NCBI GenBank assembly: GCA_947359465.1
Contig: OX375878.1
Span: forward strand, 76,428,416-76,492,415
From: Metellina segmentata
Lineage: Eukaryota > Arthropoda > Arachnida > Araneae > Tetragnathidae
Length of the DNA stretch: 64,000 bases
Direction of reading: 5' to 3'
A model generated the notes under the pieces. It had not been told where the DNA came from. It was given only the letters and a program-made list of their open reading frames with translations, and did not search any database. A program made the position numbers and the translations under genes. Of this stretch, positions 46,926 to 59,375 are shown in pieces (position 1 is the first letter of the stretch; each line of letters opens with the position of its first letter).

Positions 46926-47303
46926 AACTGCATTTGGTAAACAGTAAATGCCTTGCTACGAACCATTAGATTTTTATAACATTTTTAGACAGAAAATTAT
47001 ATGGGCAAAAAAATACTCAAAGCTTACAGTAGATTCCAAACCACTACCAACATCCATGCCAAAACCGGGATTCTAACCCAGAGTAAAAACATAGGGAATT
47101 ATGTACAAAATTTCCGGATTCAGGAAAGGGAGAGAATTTGAGGAGCGTTGCTTTTAGACGAAAGAGACAAGAAAGATGAATTGCGACCTTAATGACGCTT
47201 GCGTTAGATAGTTGGAAAAAAGGATGCACGATGTAAAGGAATTTCTAAAGTTTATGGGGAGATGGGGGATATAGACACCTTGGTCTGAATGATTGCCCAT
47301 TCT

Positions 47304-47332
47304 TCTATCCATCCATCCATTCAATCCATCCT
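47304..47332. repeat. (ATCC)n microsatellite
   Basis: Imperfect run of ATCC units. Confidence 0.7.
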
Positions 47333-47692
47333 GTATACGTTACATTTCTTTGAAATTTTTGAATGTCCTTTTTTATCACTATTGAATTCATTTTCGACGT
47401 TTTAGTTTCAGTTGCTTCAAAATACCGATATTTTTCGTTTGAGAATTAGTATAGATTTTAGAAAACTATTCTACTGAACATTATTCATCTTTTGGTTTGT
47501 ATGGGCTTCGGAACTCTTTTCCCATGGAATTTACTGCTTCTGCTAACCATGGAGATCGCGACCCCAGGATGACCCGATCTCTTCTCTTCGTCCTTTCTTT
47601 TCACAATTAACTGACATTGTCATGTATTTTGCGCAGCTTGGCCAGATATATTCCTGGTGTCACAAAATCCGAAACCAACCAACTATCTATAT

Positions 47693-47820
47693 ACTATATA
47701 TTTCTCTTACGTGGCACGCAAAAAAGACGTTATTTGTTACCGCGTTTTGGCAATATACTATATATTTCTCTTACGTGGCAAGCAAAAAAGACGTTATTTG
47801 TTACCGCGTTTTGGCAACAT
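47693..47820. repeat. 64-bp direct tandem duplication
   Basis: Two head-to-tail copies of a 64-bp unit (47693-47756 and 47757-47820), nearly identical, differing at one position in the middle (GGCACGC against GGCAAGC) and at the last bases. Because 64 is not a multiple of three, it creates three overlapping open frames of 61-90 codons with repeated protein blocks; these are artefacts. Confidence 0.9.
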
Positions 47821-48212
47821 TGTGCGATTGTTTGTTTACTAGGAGCCTCGCGCCTAATTTGAATCTACAGCGTTATCGGATGAAATTTTATTGAAAAAAA
47901 TGAATTTTAGACGGAGCTGTTGTGGTTTGTAATAGAAATCTAAGAAAGCGGGGGATCTTTTCAGGGCTATTTAAAAAAACGGTCCTTTTCAAGGCTAACA
48001 ATTATAGTACAACAAGACGCGTGCACTACAACTTTCGACAACAAACTCAGTCAAAAAGTGTATGGGTGGCTCGAGTACTGGGGAAATGTACACACAAACA
48101 ACATGCTGGGTATTCAATTTCCAAAGCAGCGCTCACATTGCGAGTAAAAATTTGCTCAAAGTTTTTTTTCATTTAAATTCTGATTCCAGAGGTACTGTAT
48201 ATATCTTTTATG

Positions 48213-48406
48213 GGTGGTGTGGTCGTTCACGGTAAGACGTTTGTCACCAGCTAATTTTTGTCGCCCAATCAAGATGGCGGCCGAATTCCGTAACAGCAGA
48301 TAGGGTTGCCATAACAAAAACGGCAGATGTGAAGAAAATCCGCAAAAGGTGAAGGTTACCATATTTGGCGACAAATCGCCTTCTTACCGTGAACGACCAC
48401 TCCACC
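48213..48406. mobile_element. 194-bp MITE with 8-bp target duplication
   Basis: Terminal inverted repeats of about 24 bp (GGTGGTGTGGTCGTTCACGG then TAAG; right end complementary with one mismatch), flanked on both sides by the identical octamer CTTTTATG (48205-48212 and 48407-48414). Eight-bp duplications fit hAT, P or Merlin. It carries an internal AAGATGGCGGC, identical to a YY1 core motif, at about 48274-48284. Confidence 0.85.
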
Positions 48407-48505
48407 CTTTTATGTAATACAACAAATTTAGATTTGAAAAATATTTTTTTGGAATATCATATTTTGTAATCAATCCCTTCTGCTAGGACACGTGTCTTCA
48501 TTGAT

Positions 48506-48617
48506 GCGAGCGAAGCGAGCATAGGGCGAGCATAGGTTCGCGCAGCGAACCAATGAGAATTGTGAAGCAATCCTCCGGGGGTTGGCGAGCGTTTGCGAGC
48601 AGGGGGCGGGTCCCCTA
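48506..48617. repeat. Possible Helitron-like 3' end
   Basis: GC-rich segment with repeated GCGAGC motifs that ends GGGGGCGGGTCCCCTAG followed by TT. A GC-rich hairpin just before a CTAG end fits Helitron 3' ends, which stop in CTRR. There is no helicase and no 5' TC end in sight. Confidence 0.35.
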
Positions 48618-48619
48618 GT

Positions 48620-49720
48620 TTAATTTATTTTTGGTGTGCAAGATTTTGTGCTGGGTCATGCTGAGAAATGTATTCCACCTCAATAGATGTGTTAGTATTT
48701 ATTAATGAACCGAACAAAATTGCATACGATGTAAATATTATATATAGCTCATTAAGAAACGTTCTTTTTCCCATGGGACTGATGTAAAAAGGCATTATTT
48801 TAGATTCCATACAAAAGGCTGTTTTCAAATACTTTGTAGTGAATCCGATATACGCAGGATTTTTTTTATTACACGTTAATTTCCATCACGACGATGAAAG
48901 AAGACACATGTGCAAATTCAGAAATACCATAATTACTTTCCTTATAAGAGCCTCTCGAACAATTCCGATTCAATGCTTCAGTTATCGTTGAACAACACTA
49001 AAACATTCTACCTGACCACAATCTTGCACATACACTATTTGTAAACATTTTGAAAATAATCTTTTCTTGGTAAAATTCTTTTTCTTCTGTGATAAAATGC
49101 TTTAAGTGGCATAGCACAAATATTTCAGCACATTCAATGAAGCATTTGCGCCCCCAAACATTAGTAACGGGTTTCAAACGTTTCAAGGCATTCTATTATC
49201 GCTGGACAACGCTATCTGTCTGATATATGGGCTGGACCCTTCGGCGCCAGGAAGACGACTTTCTTGCAGACCATCCTGTTTTGAGGATTATTTGCGTATC
49301 CATTGTATGAGGTATTTTATCTCACCAATCCCCAAACTTTCAAAACAGAACACATTCTGGTGATTCCAATATTGACTGAAGTAAAATACAGAAAGTATTT
49401 GGTATTTCGATATTGAAAGATACAATAAGACGAAACGATTGAGTGACAAGCATTTATGTAATTGTGTGAATCTGGTAGTCCAAGTTGCTTCTTTATATAC
49501 GTGTTTTTGAAACGATTAAAATATCCATTTTGTCGGAAGGGTGAGGTAGAGCAAGTGGAATCGCAGAGTAATGAGCATAAAAACGCGTTTATGATTAAAG
49601 TAGGACTTGTCATTTGTTGGAAATGCTTGACGGAGTCCTCAAATAGATCAGCTTCACCTCTAGAGCGCTTCGAATTTCGGCATGGAAGTTGCGTAGACCA
49701 AAGGTAGGAAGGTATTTTTA
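48620..49720. other. No gene seen
   Basis: Contains two overlapping opposite-strand frames (49317-49745 minus, 142 codons; 49462-49707 plus, 81 codons). Neither has a recognisable domain, and the longer one reads into a SINE at its right end. Confidence 0.35.
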
Positions 49721-49721
49721 T

Positions 49722-49845
49722 TAAAGTTACACTGGAGCAACACAACGGACTATTGGCGACTGTCCGGGATCAATCCCGAAGGGAAGGATTCAAGTACAAC
49801 ACCACGTTAATTTTGATCCACTGTCAGATGACAAACGCAGATCAA
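49722..49845 (-). repeat. SINE family A tail fragment
   Basis: Reverse copy of the family tail: GAGCAACACAACGGACTATT, GTCCGGGATCAATCCC and GATCCACTGTCAGATGAC. Confidence 0.75.
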
Positions 49846-50337
49846 AGGACACATTGTAAACAGTCCATGGTCATACACTTGTCTCACATGATGAAGCAAG
49901 TGTGTGACTCAATGAAATAGCATTGGAAAGTATTATTTTTAATTATACCAGTGAAGTTTAAACAAATAAAAGTGAAAAAATATAAGTAGTCTGAGAGTGT
50001 AATGAAAATACGAAGTTTTTAAAAATTACTGGTGAGCAGTAAAGATTTTAGTTTTTACCCTATATTTGTGATAGTTATACCTAAAAGTATGGAGGACCCA
50101 GTCATGAAAAAACTCAAAAGGTCATGAAAATACATTAAGGGGAGGGCAAGGAGTTTGGGCCCTTGTAAGTTCCTGTGCTTCCTAATGGATCACACATTAT
50201 TTATTGTCCAGTGGATATTTGTTTATGAACGTTTGGCTAACAATATTTTTCTGCATACTTGTAAATCTAATCTGTGAAAGAAATTAGTGAGTTTCGTAAG
50301 AGAGAATTTGCCATATTTCGATCAGATCCTCTACTTG

Positions 50338-50470
50338 TAGGGCCTTGGTAGCCCTACAGCAATGGAAGAGCAACCGGTGGGTTGTGAATTCGAGTGGGGT
50401 TCCAGCTCAGTTGATGCCTCGTCATCTGACCGTGGTTTGAAATTACGTGGTGTTGACGGTCTTTGATAAG
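50338..50470 (+). repeat. SINE family A fragment
   Basis: Head remnant (GCAACCGGTGGGTTGTGAAT) joined by deletion to the tail (GTTCCAGCTCAG, CGTCATCTGACCGTGG). Confidence 0.7.
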
Positions 50471-51164
50471 ATTCGACGACATGTTAAATAACTACCCCTG
50501 CACTTATGAAAGTAAAAAAAACCTTCAAATATGTCAATATTTTAAAACTATCAAACATTTATAAAAAATTAATTTCAATTGTAAACTAGTTTTGCATTCT
50601 TCATAAGGCTGTTAGGTTCCATTCATAAACCAAACTCTTCAGTTTATCAGAAAGGAAATGTACATGCGAATTTCTATGGTCTAAAATAACTGTACGATAT
50701 CGCAATAGATAAAGTCCAAGGGCAGTAGCAATATCCGGAAAATAATTTTATTCCTGCTTAATGCATCCACTTTTCGTTTAGTTTGCTGGTTCCAGAAGAG
50801 TTGCTTAAGAACTGAACGGATGCGGAGGAGATTGGCCAAAGTAATAATGAGGAGCGGCCTCAACAGTCCTTATCAATCGAAATGAACCTAAGGAATCTAT
50901 GAAACAGGAAACACAGCAAGTTCGAAATGTAATGCTCTTCTCTAGGAATATCAAAAGAGATGAATTATGGTTTTTTAAGGTTTTGTAGTGACCCCAAATC
51001 CCACATGAAATTCAAAAACAATTCAATACTTTCTATTACAGAAAATGTCTACTTTTAATTGCATCCAGATTCGATTACTAGATTTAAAACACGAACTCAA
51101 AGGTTTTTATTTACCAATAGAAAATATCTCACTACTCTGTTCCTCAATTCCTCTTTTTTCCGAG

Positions 51165-51300
51165 AGTGGTATGCCAGCTTACCTCGTTATCTGTCCGTAG
51201 CTCAAAACTACGAGGTGTTGTCCTCGGATCGAGTTGATCCCGGACGCATCGTAGCCAATAGCCCGTTGTGTTGCTTCACTGTGACGTAAATTAAACTACA
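51165..51300 (+). repeat. SINE family A tail fragment
   Basis: Contains TACGAGGTGTTGTCCTCGGA, GTTGATCCCGGACG and TAGCCCGTTGTGTTGC. Confidence 0.75.
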
Positions 51301-53227
51301 ACCCTCTTCCTCCACCCTTTCACATTTTTTACAAGTCGTCGTTAACGCAGATTGGCAAAATAATGTCCTTGAGCCATAAAAGCTAAAATCAACCAGTAGA
51401 GGACATTTAAAATTGACCTAAAACCTGAAAATGTTTCAAAGTCTCAGAATTCTTAAAATACTGCCTTCAAATAAATGGTGCACGAAATACACAGATAACT
51501 TTTTGGTTTGGTTTGTCGCTCTGCGGCCACATTCGCAACACGAATGCACATTGGACCGAGATCTATCTTAAAAGTTAATTCCAAACTACTTCGAACATCT
51601 ATGCCTAGACCTATATTTAAACCAAGTGTCAGTTGAACCGAGGGCCAGAGAGGGCTACATGACCACTACTATGGTCAACGATGACTAGATTTCGATAACT
51701 GATAACCAGAGCGGCTCACATTGTTCCTTTTATTTTTAAGGTTTAATTCGAAACCTTCTTTAAATATTACAAAAATTCATCTGTGAATGATTAATAATAA
51801 CTAAATAAATATTTGATAACTAGTTTCGCTTATTCTATAGTATTCATAAATATTAGAGATGTTAAATTTTAAGTTCCAAGACAGGTTTTACCTTCGACCA
51901 AAGCAAGAACCAATGAACCAAAATATTTCTGATGAAGAATCGAATTTTGATATTTAAAAATAGTTTACAAAACCCTTTAGCAACTATCGTCGACTGACAA
52001 GTGAAGAACACTCGGTAAAAAAAAACAGTTCTGAGAAGAAACAACCGAATGGGAAAAATTCTACTCTAAATGCTCCACTTTCTATAAATGTGTTTTTCAG
52101 GAAGAAATTTACTGTCGGTGTAATGAAAAAAAATTGTCTAAGCGGAAACACGCACACTTCAGCTTAAATATCACCGCATTCTTGTCTAGAAAAAGCGAAA
52201 AAATTAATTTATTGGAAAATTTGACTTGGTGTGTTTCACATGTTAACGGACTATATTTAAAAAATATCTTACCGTCTTTCAAGAAACCGATTCCCGAGTC
52301 GCATTTTCGTGTTCTGTTTACTCGGAGAAACTTCAAAGAAGAAAATAAAATTTGTTTTAAAACGCCATTCTTTATTTAGTTTTTTGGGCGACCCCCTACA
52401 AAGAGTAAGCGAATAGGAACCAGCTGTCAGTGTAACGCGAACCCTAACACCGTGTGTAGCGGGAAACACTGGACAACTCTAGGAAGAGAGAACACATCCT
52501 TTCTTTTTTTCCTCCCCTCTTTTTCTCCGTTCGTGGCATTTCCCCTGATAAGTTGTCTGCTCGCGATGAGTGTTAACATTTTACGTTTTAACGACGGAAC
52601 ACCGCGTTGGGTACCTAATTAGCTTTCGCGTACTTTCCCTCCGTTGCTTAAGTGCACCAGTTTTTCCGCTAACAAAGAAGTAGAGGGGGGCACAGGAAGC
52701 ACCGAAAAACCAAAGCGATGACCGCAATCAAATAATTTAAAGAGAGCAGGAAATGAAATCATATCTCATAACACAGCAGTAGCAGTTGTAGGTCAAATAT
52801 TTTCATTCGGTTTGGAGGTCTGGTGGATGACTGGGTTGAAGGGCAGCTTCAAGGCGTTCTTTTGTTTACACTCTCGTCATCAATAAGGCTTTACTAATTT
52901 TTTGACTTTGTGGGTTCGGTCGATTTGACTGCGAAATGAGAGTTGATGCACTAACCTTATGTTTTCTGAGCATCATTTCGTTTTTTTTTTCTTGGACGGA
53001 AACCAGAATGCATTGCGATTAATGAATAATCAAACATTGGTTGTTTCTCTCTCACGAGATCGATTATTCATTTTCTAATATTCTGATTACGTACTCTTGA
53101 AATTTTAGAATTTTTGAACACAAGTCCTAGGATATCAATTTTCTTCAACCTTTTTCAAAGTGCTTTGCATTGTTATAGTCTGATAAAATGAAAAGGTGAG
53201 AGACCAGTGTATTTTTTTTTGTTCACA
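51301..53227. other. No gene seen; GC-richer island at 52400-52900
   Basis: Short frames only. The island at 52400-52900 is CpG-richer than its surroundings (ACACCGCGTTGGG, CTTTCGCGTACTTTCC) and could be a promoter or a repeat. No transcript structure can be argued from sequence. Confidence 0.3.
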
Positions 53228-53440
53228 TCCAATTGTATGGTTAGTTGGTTGGTTTATTGGCGCAAGGGCCATATTCGACAAAGCTGAACCAAACACAAGA
53301 TAGATAATGCCAAGAAATTGTAAAAAGAAAGGACGGAGAGCAGAAACGGATCTCTTGACCATCCTTTAATTTTATGGTCGGTTGTTTTCTGGGTTTTTGG
53401 CGCAAGGACCCTATTTGGCCAAGCTGCGCCAAACCGATTT
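53228..53440 (-). repeat. Two SINE family B tail fragments in tandem
   Basis: Two diverged copies of the family B tail, 53228-53300 (GGCGCAAGGGCCATATTCGA) and 53372-53440 (GGCGCAAGGACCCTATTTGG), about 144 bp apart in the same direction. This suggests either tandem insertion or a local duplication. Confidence 0.65.
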
Positions 53441-56236
53441 TATGGAAGTGTAACAACAGAAGGATCAAATCAAGGGCTCATATCCGATACGTGTTTTATT
53501 TAAATTAGAACTGGTCAAATGGATCTTTTTCATCACTAAAATAACATGTCTTTTTTGGACAAAGAATTCACGATTTGCAAGATAACCAATCTATGGCTTC
53601 AAAAAAGGTGTAATAAAGATACGAGATAAAATTTGTCGTCATAGCTATTTCCAATAAAACAAATGTTCACCATTTGCAGGACCAAAACAAACAAGGAAAA
53701 TAATCCGGAGCAGTTAGAATGTTCGGATGGAGTATTCACCAAAGGTGTTAAATGAGATAAATAGTTGTCTGAAAATTTATTACAATTTCAAGAAGTACAA
53801 AACCGTATAAATTGACTTATCTCATTATTCTAAACGGGTTAAGCTTTTGCACAACGAGATTATTGCACTTATCACATTACTACTACATTTTATTTTGAAA
53901 ATTGGGTGAGTAAACTTGTCTAATCTGGTACCAATTTTTACAAGATATCTTAAAACGCACATCGGATTTTAGCGACTAGAAACGTCTCAAATTCTCCACT
54001 TCTCCACAACGCGTAAGGCCACAAGACAAATCCTCCAACAGACACTTATCTCATTTTTGCCAAATTTCGACTTATCCAGTTTTTTTTCTTGACCACAGAT
54101 ATATTATCTTTGAACAGTGTTGCTAATTTTTGCCTTTCTAATTCAGCCCTTCCGAGCCAACTATAAAGGCGGGGAACATAATCACATTCACTAGTGTCAG
54201 ATAAGTTAAAAAACTTAATAAAGCATCCAGAATGTTTAACTGGGAAATACATTTTTGTTTTGAAGATTTTAGACACACTACCGCTTTGGCTTTGGTAATA
54301 TTTTATTCTATTCGCTAGGGACTACTCTTGTTGACAAAGAAAGAATTTTAAATTAATAAAATAAACAGCAATATAAAGATTATACTTCAAAAGAACCCAA
54401 TTGCCATCCAAATAATTTAGCGCATTTGTGTAGCAAAGATTTTATTCTTATTGACGGGTTAATAGCGAACTAAGCTTTTCACAAATTCGGTTAAAATTGA
54501 GCATGATCCATCCTATTTATCTGCCATGCGTCATGCTGGCTTTGTCAGTAAATTATGACAAGCTTTTCAGAATCAGGGTGCCATGTGATTCTGAAAAGCT
54601 ATCTCTTTATCATACAGTTCTGTCGAATTGCCCATGAGAAAAAAAAATCATTCGCAGTTTTTATTCCATTTATCCGTGGATTTATTGAAATATTTAATGA
54701 ATCTGGTAGGATGATTTGACAGAAGTAAAGAAAAGTCTGCAGCTGTCATTTTGTAATGAAAAGCCTGTCATTAAGTGTCAAAGAAAATAAATATTTCCCT
54801 TTATCGCGCGATCTGTATTTATTATATCTGAATTGAAACGTTAAGTTTTGATTATATCACTGGTGAAACCTCTGCCACACGAAAGATGTCGTAAAAGGAA
54901 TCAAAAACTAGTTTTCAATACTTGTGCCTTAGCCCTTATCCTTTTTGGATAACTTTGAAAGTGATCTCAATCACACAATTAATTATATAATTGTTTTCTT
55001 AAATTTCTTAAAAAAGAATGTGAAATCTAAGGCTGAAAGTTAGAAAAGGTATGGAAAGTAAGGTTGCCTTATGCAAAAGTATTAATGGTTATTGCTGGAT
55101 ATAGTTAAAACAAGAATCCACGCTAAAGAGCCAGGAAGAGCTTTACTTTTAAGTTACAGCCCAACACCTAATTCATAGAATAAACTCGTTCAAAGCTTTT
55201 TTATTTTTTCAACATTGCGATAGTATAAACTTCATTTCAAATAAATATTTAAGCAAATTATATTTTAATTTTTAAAGGGAAATATTGCCGAAAATATCCT
55301 AATTTCAATTACAATACACGAAAAAAAGAAATTGCACGAGAAAAAAGGACGTTAGGGAAGACGAATGAGACAATGTTCTAGGCACTCAAATTAAGGTCAT
55401 GTCTCAAATTAACATTGGATAAAAGTGGACAACTACGAGTTTTGGTTATCTCTGCAGGATGAGAATCTCGCAGCAAGATTGAACTTTTAAAAACCTATGA
55501 AACGATTTCTTCAATGTAGAACGTCATCTTTAATCTTCCTCTATAATTTGTTCCTTGATGATCTTATGTCATTTGAATTTTTATAAAACCTTGCTGTTCT
55601 CTTTTTGGCTCAACAAGCAGTGACGCGAATTTTTGAAGAGCGTGATGGAAGAATACAAATGGAACGTTTTGTCAGCGAATTTCTTTCTCATACTAATTAG
55701 CCTTCGAAGCAATGCTTTTGTGTTGAAAAGAGAGTGAATCAATAAAATATCTTATCTTTTTGTTCCCGAACACTAACATGAGTGTTAAAACTTTGACTGA
55801 AACTTGGGATTGAACCATATTGCATCTAAAGTTATATCACAATGAGGTTAGTGCTGTCTCAACATGATTTTGTCTTAGAATAGAGGGAAATACATTTCGG
55901 TGCCAGTGAAATTTTAAATTTTCTTTACAGTTACTATCATTATTTCTTACATCGTTATTATTTTTGTTAGTGTTTTTTTGTCAATAAATTTTTCGAGAAA
56001 GGAAAGCTCGTTTACAGAAACAATTACTCATGATAATTGAATAGTCATGTTAGCAAACTGTTTAGCTACAATTATTTATTTCTACAAAAAGCGTCATCAT
56101 TCTCTCCCAATCATCTATCTACTCTAAAATGTAACCCTTTAAAAGTAAAATGGTATAAACAATCCAAATAGTAACACATGCTGAACATGGAAGGCTTTTC
56201 TGACAAGCTAAATGTAGGAAGTGTTTTTTTTTTGTG
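53441..56236. other. Intergenic AT-rich sequence
   Basis: No coding sequence recognised; it contains a perfect short hairpin at 54561-54600. Confidence 0.4.
54561..54600. repeat. Perfect 15-bp stem hairpin
   Basis: AGCTTTTCAGAATCA (54561-54575) and its exact complement at 54586-54600, with a 10-base loop. No U tract or gene end nearby, so no terminator role is suggested. Confidence 0.8.
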
Positions 56237-56678
56237 TTAAGGCTACAGTGGACACTTAAAATGTCAAAAATTTACGAAATTGCAGAATTTTTTTTAAAGT
56301 TTATTTTGTTATTTTATATACTCTTCCATCAAACACAAAAAAAAAATTCCGATTTTATGCTTTTTTTGCTGAGTTATGGGGTAGTTTCGTTTTCCTCCGC
56401 CATGGCTACGCCCCTTTGTTTACGTTTTGCAGCCACATAAACACAGCTGTCAAGTCAGCGAAAATATGGATTATTTTCTTTTCTCTTCTCAAAGCCTCAC
56501 AATTATTCAGAACAGTTTATAATTTATCAAATTTGAAATGGCAACAGTAAATTTTAACTGTATCTGTGACTGAAACCGCATATCATTATTTGTATACAAA
56601 CTTACAAAGCGTTTTTTTCCCATGTGCATATAAGCAGTAGCAATCATTTTCAAAAGCTGTTGTTATCATTTTGTTGCT

Positions 56679-58360
56679 ATGGATCTTGTTTCAAAGAGAT
56701 GGAGGAAGCCAAAAGGCCGACCCAGCAAGAGAAGGAAAGCAAATGCAGAAAATAGCCAGAAACGCTATGTAAAATCAGAATGTTCTGCTAACATTGTTGA
56801 AAGGCAGGAACCAGCTCCCCAGCCTGAAGCCAACTACATAATCACTCACAAAACTGTGTTTGAGGAATTGTTGGAGAAAGTTCCCTGCAAAAGCTGTAAA
56901 CAATGTTCACTTGTTGTGCATCAACACCATTCTTTGGGATATTCGGTCAAGCTGGAGCTCTTGTGTGGTACATGCGATGAGAGCTATGGTACTGTGTTTT
57001 CAAGTCCTCAAGAAGAACCAAAAAGCTCTCATGACATCAATGGCAAGCTGGTGAGTGCCTTCTTGTCCATACGAAGAGGCCATGCTGCCTTAGAAACTTT
57101 TTCTTCTATATTAAATATGCCTGTTATGGACAAAAAAACCTTTTCTAAATGTATGCTGAACTTGTCTATTAAAAATCAAGACGTCAAACGACGAATGCTG
57201 CAAGTGTCCCGTGAAGCTGCTAGAGCAGCTCATATCAAAATGGATGGCGCACTTAGTACTAGTGTCGTAATAGATGTCAGTGTTTCTTACGACGGTACGT
57301 GGCAGAAGCGAGGGCATACTTCAAAGCTTGGATTAGGTATTGTCATTGACATAATAAGTGGCCTTGTCCTCGACTTTGAAGTACTATCCAAGTACTGTCA
57401 CAATTGTGTGATAACTGCCAAGGAACTGGGAATGGGTACTCCTGAATTTTGCATTTGGAAAGAAGGGCATGTTGAAGAATGCGAAAAGAACTTCGATGGA
57501 TCAAGCGGAGCTATGGAAATGCATGCTGCCCTAAATATGTGGAGGAGGTCTGTGAGCGATTGCAGTATGCGATACGTGTCTCGGTATTGAGTGATGGGGA
57601 CTCGAAGACTTTTCAGTTCTTGAATCAGAATCAAGTCTATGGGCCTGATCTTGAAATTCAAAAGGAAGAGTGCCTGAACCATGTAGCAAAAAGGTTGGGC
57701 ACATCCTTAAGAAATAAAGTCAAAGAATGGCGCATGAAAAAAGTGACGCTCAATGGTAAAAAGAAAGGCAGCTTGACTGAAAAAAATATAGTTAAGCTGC
57801 AAAACTTTTATCGCAAAGCAATAAGAGACAATGTGCCTGACACACAAAAAATGAAGTCTGCTATATATGCTAGTTTGTTGCATTGCTCATCTAATGACAG
57901 AAAGCCACAGCATACCAAGTGTCCTGATGGGGAAACATCATGGTGTTTCTACCGAAGGGCGATTGCCAAAGGGGAAATGCCAGAATCTCACGCTGCAATG
58001 AAGACCCACCTGACGCCACAGGTAGTGGAAAAGATTATGCCAGTTTATCAGCGACTAGCATCTGATGCTATTTTAGACAGATGTGTTGCTGGTAAGACGC
58101 AGAACATCAACGAAAACATTCATAGCTGCATTTGGAGGAAATGTCCCAAGGAAGTGTTCGTTTCACGAAGAAGGCTGGAGTTAGCAGTAACTGATGCTAT
58201 TCAAAAACATAACTTGGGATATGTGAAAGCTCTTGAATCGGAGGATAATCCCTCTTTAGATTCAAGTTTTTCTCTGATTATTGCCAAAAGACGGGACCAC
58301 AGGCGTAAAACGCAGAAAAATGCTGTGGTAAAAAAAAAAAACCAAAAAGAAAATCGGTGA
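56679..58360 (+). pseudogene. Mutator-like transposase, single frameshift
   Basis: Two overlapping frames, 56679-57590 (303 codons) and 57479-58360, together cover one protein of roughly 560 residues. Domains in order: a basic N-terminus with an AT-hook-like KPKGRPSKRRK; a CxxCxxC plus CxxC cluster (residues 70-76 and 96-99); a catalytic block with VSYDGTWQKRGHTS (Asp 205); LSKYCHNC; NFDGSSGAMEMHAA; then, in the second frame, LSDGDSK and EECLNHVAKRLGTSLRN; and a late HTKCPDGETSWCFYRRA block. These match the Mutator-like transposase domain family abundant in arachnids. The frame changes around 57570-57580, consistent with a two-base gain or one-base loss; otherwise no stop interrupts it, so the copy looks young. 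Confidence 0.85.
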
Positions 58361-58471
58361 AACCGGATGCAGCATATTGTGCTGGAGCATTTTAATTTTG
58401 GTTACATCAATCAAATTATATTAATTTTTTTGAGAATTACTTTTGTTTTACTTTTTATACATTTTTTATCG

Positions 58472-58530
58472 TGTATTATAACATACATACATCTTGTATT
58501 ACAACATACGCACATCTTGTATTACAACAC
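58472..58530. repeat. 23-bp short tandem repeat in the transposon 3' region
   Basis: Nearly three units of TGTATTACAACATACxxACATCT-like sequence follow each other downstream of the transposase. Confidence 0.7.
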
Positions 58531-59375
58531 TACTCTACAATTATGACATACATGTTTTTCAATTCAATAGCAGTACTGTAAAATTTTATCATCTTCTTCT
58601 ATCCTATATTAGTGTTTAATTAAATTTAATTTGTGTTCTTGGTTTCTTGTAGTTATTTACTAAGAAAGTTAAAGACTTTCAATTTACGTAAAGTTTTTTA
58701 CCATCCATATGCGTTATGTGAATTACAATTATGTGCTTAAAAACTGCATTATAAAGAATGCATGAACTATATTTGTGTTATGCTAGAGTTCTAGAGCTAA
58801 ATATATTCCTAAAAATTATTTATACTCTTTTGAAATGAAAAAAGTTGTTTTTCTTCAAATCAAAAAATTGCTTCGAACTAAAATTTCAAAATGCTCCGGA
58901 CGTCTCAATTTTCATCCTATAACTACAAGACTCTCCATATTTTCTCCTGTTATAAGTATTAAAATATTTTGGGATGCACATATATAATAATAATTGTGTG
59001 AAGAGAAAAATTTAACTTTTTAACTAAAAATGTCATTTTTTTTCTTAAAAATTCCTTTTAAGAGCACATTTTAATTTATTACTAATAAACTATCATATTA
59101 AACATGACATTGCTTCCCAAAATTTTTTAAATAGTGTCTTAAGATAAGAAATCAAAAAAAAAATCAAAGATATTGAAAAAATTGGAACGCCCGGAGCATT
59201 TTGAACTTTTGTTAAATTGTTTTTTAAATTTCAAATATTTTAAAAATTAATAAATTTTTTTACACCAAATTTTTTTTTCAGGTTTAGTTTGACAATATAT
59301 ATTATCAGACAAAATTTTGAGCTTTTTTTATTTAAAATTAAGAAAAAATATTTTTAGTGTCCACTGTAGCCTTAA

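Larger units (their letters stand above)
56241..59371 (+). mobile_element. Nearly complete DNA transposon with TTAA target duplication and Mutator-type transposase
   Basis: 3131 bp bounded by the perfect 16-bp inverted repeat GGCTACAGTGGACACT and its complement, with TTAA on each side (56237-56240 and 59372-59375). One transposase region lies at 56679-58360. TTAA duplications are characteristic of Kolobok and piggyBac; the transposase is not piggyBac-like, so a Kolobok-like placement is the best inference. Long AT-rich flanks lie between the gene and the ends. Confidence 0.9.

Noticed and set aside
47617..47894. Three overlapping frames with repeated protein blocks
   Set aside because: They arise from a 64-bp tandem duplication read in three frames.
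54561..54600. Rho-independent terminator
   Set aside because: Eukaryotic intergenic context, no following T tract and no gene end nearby.
58472..58530. CRISPR-like array
   Set aside because: Adjacent units without unique spacers, in a eukaryotic transposon; a plain short tandem repeat.
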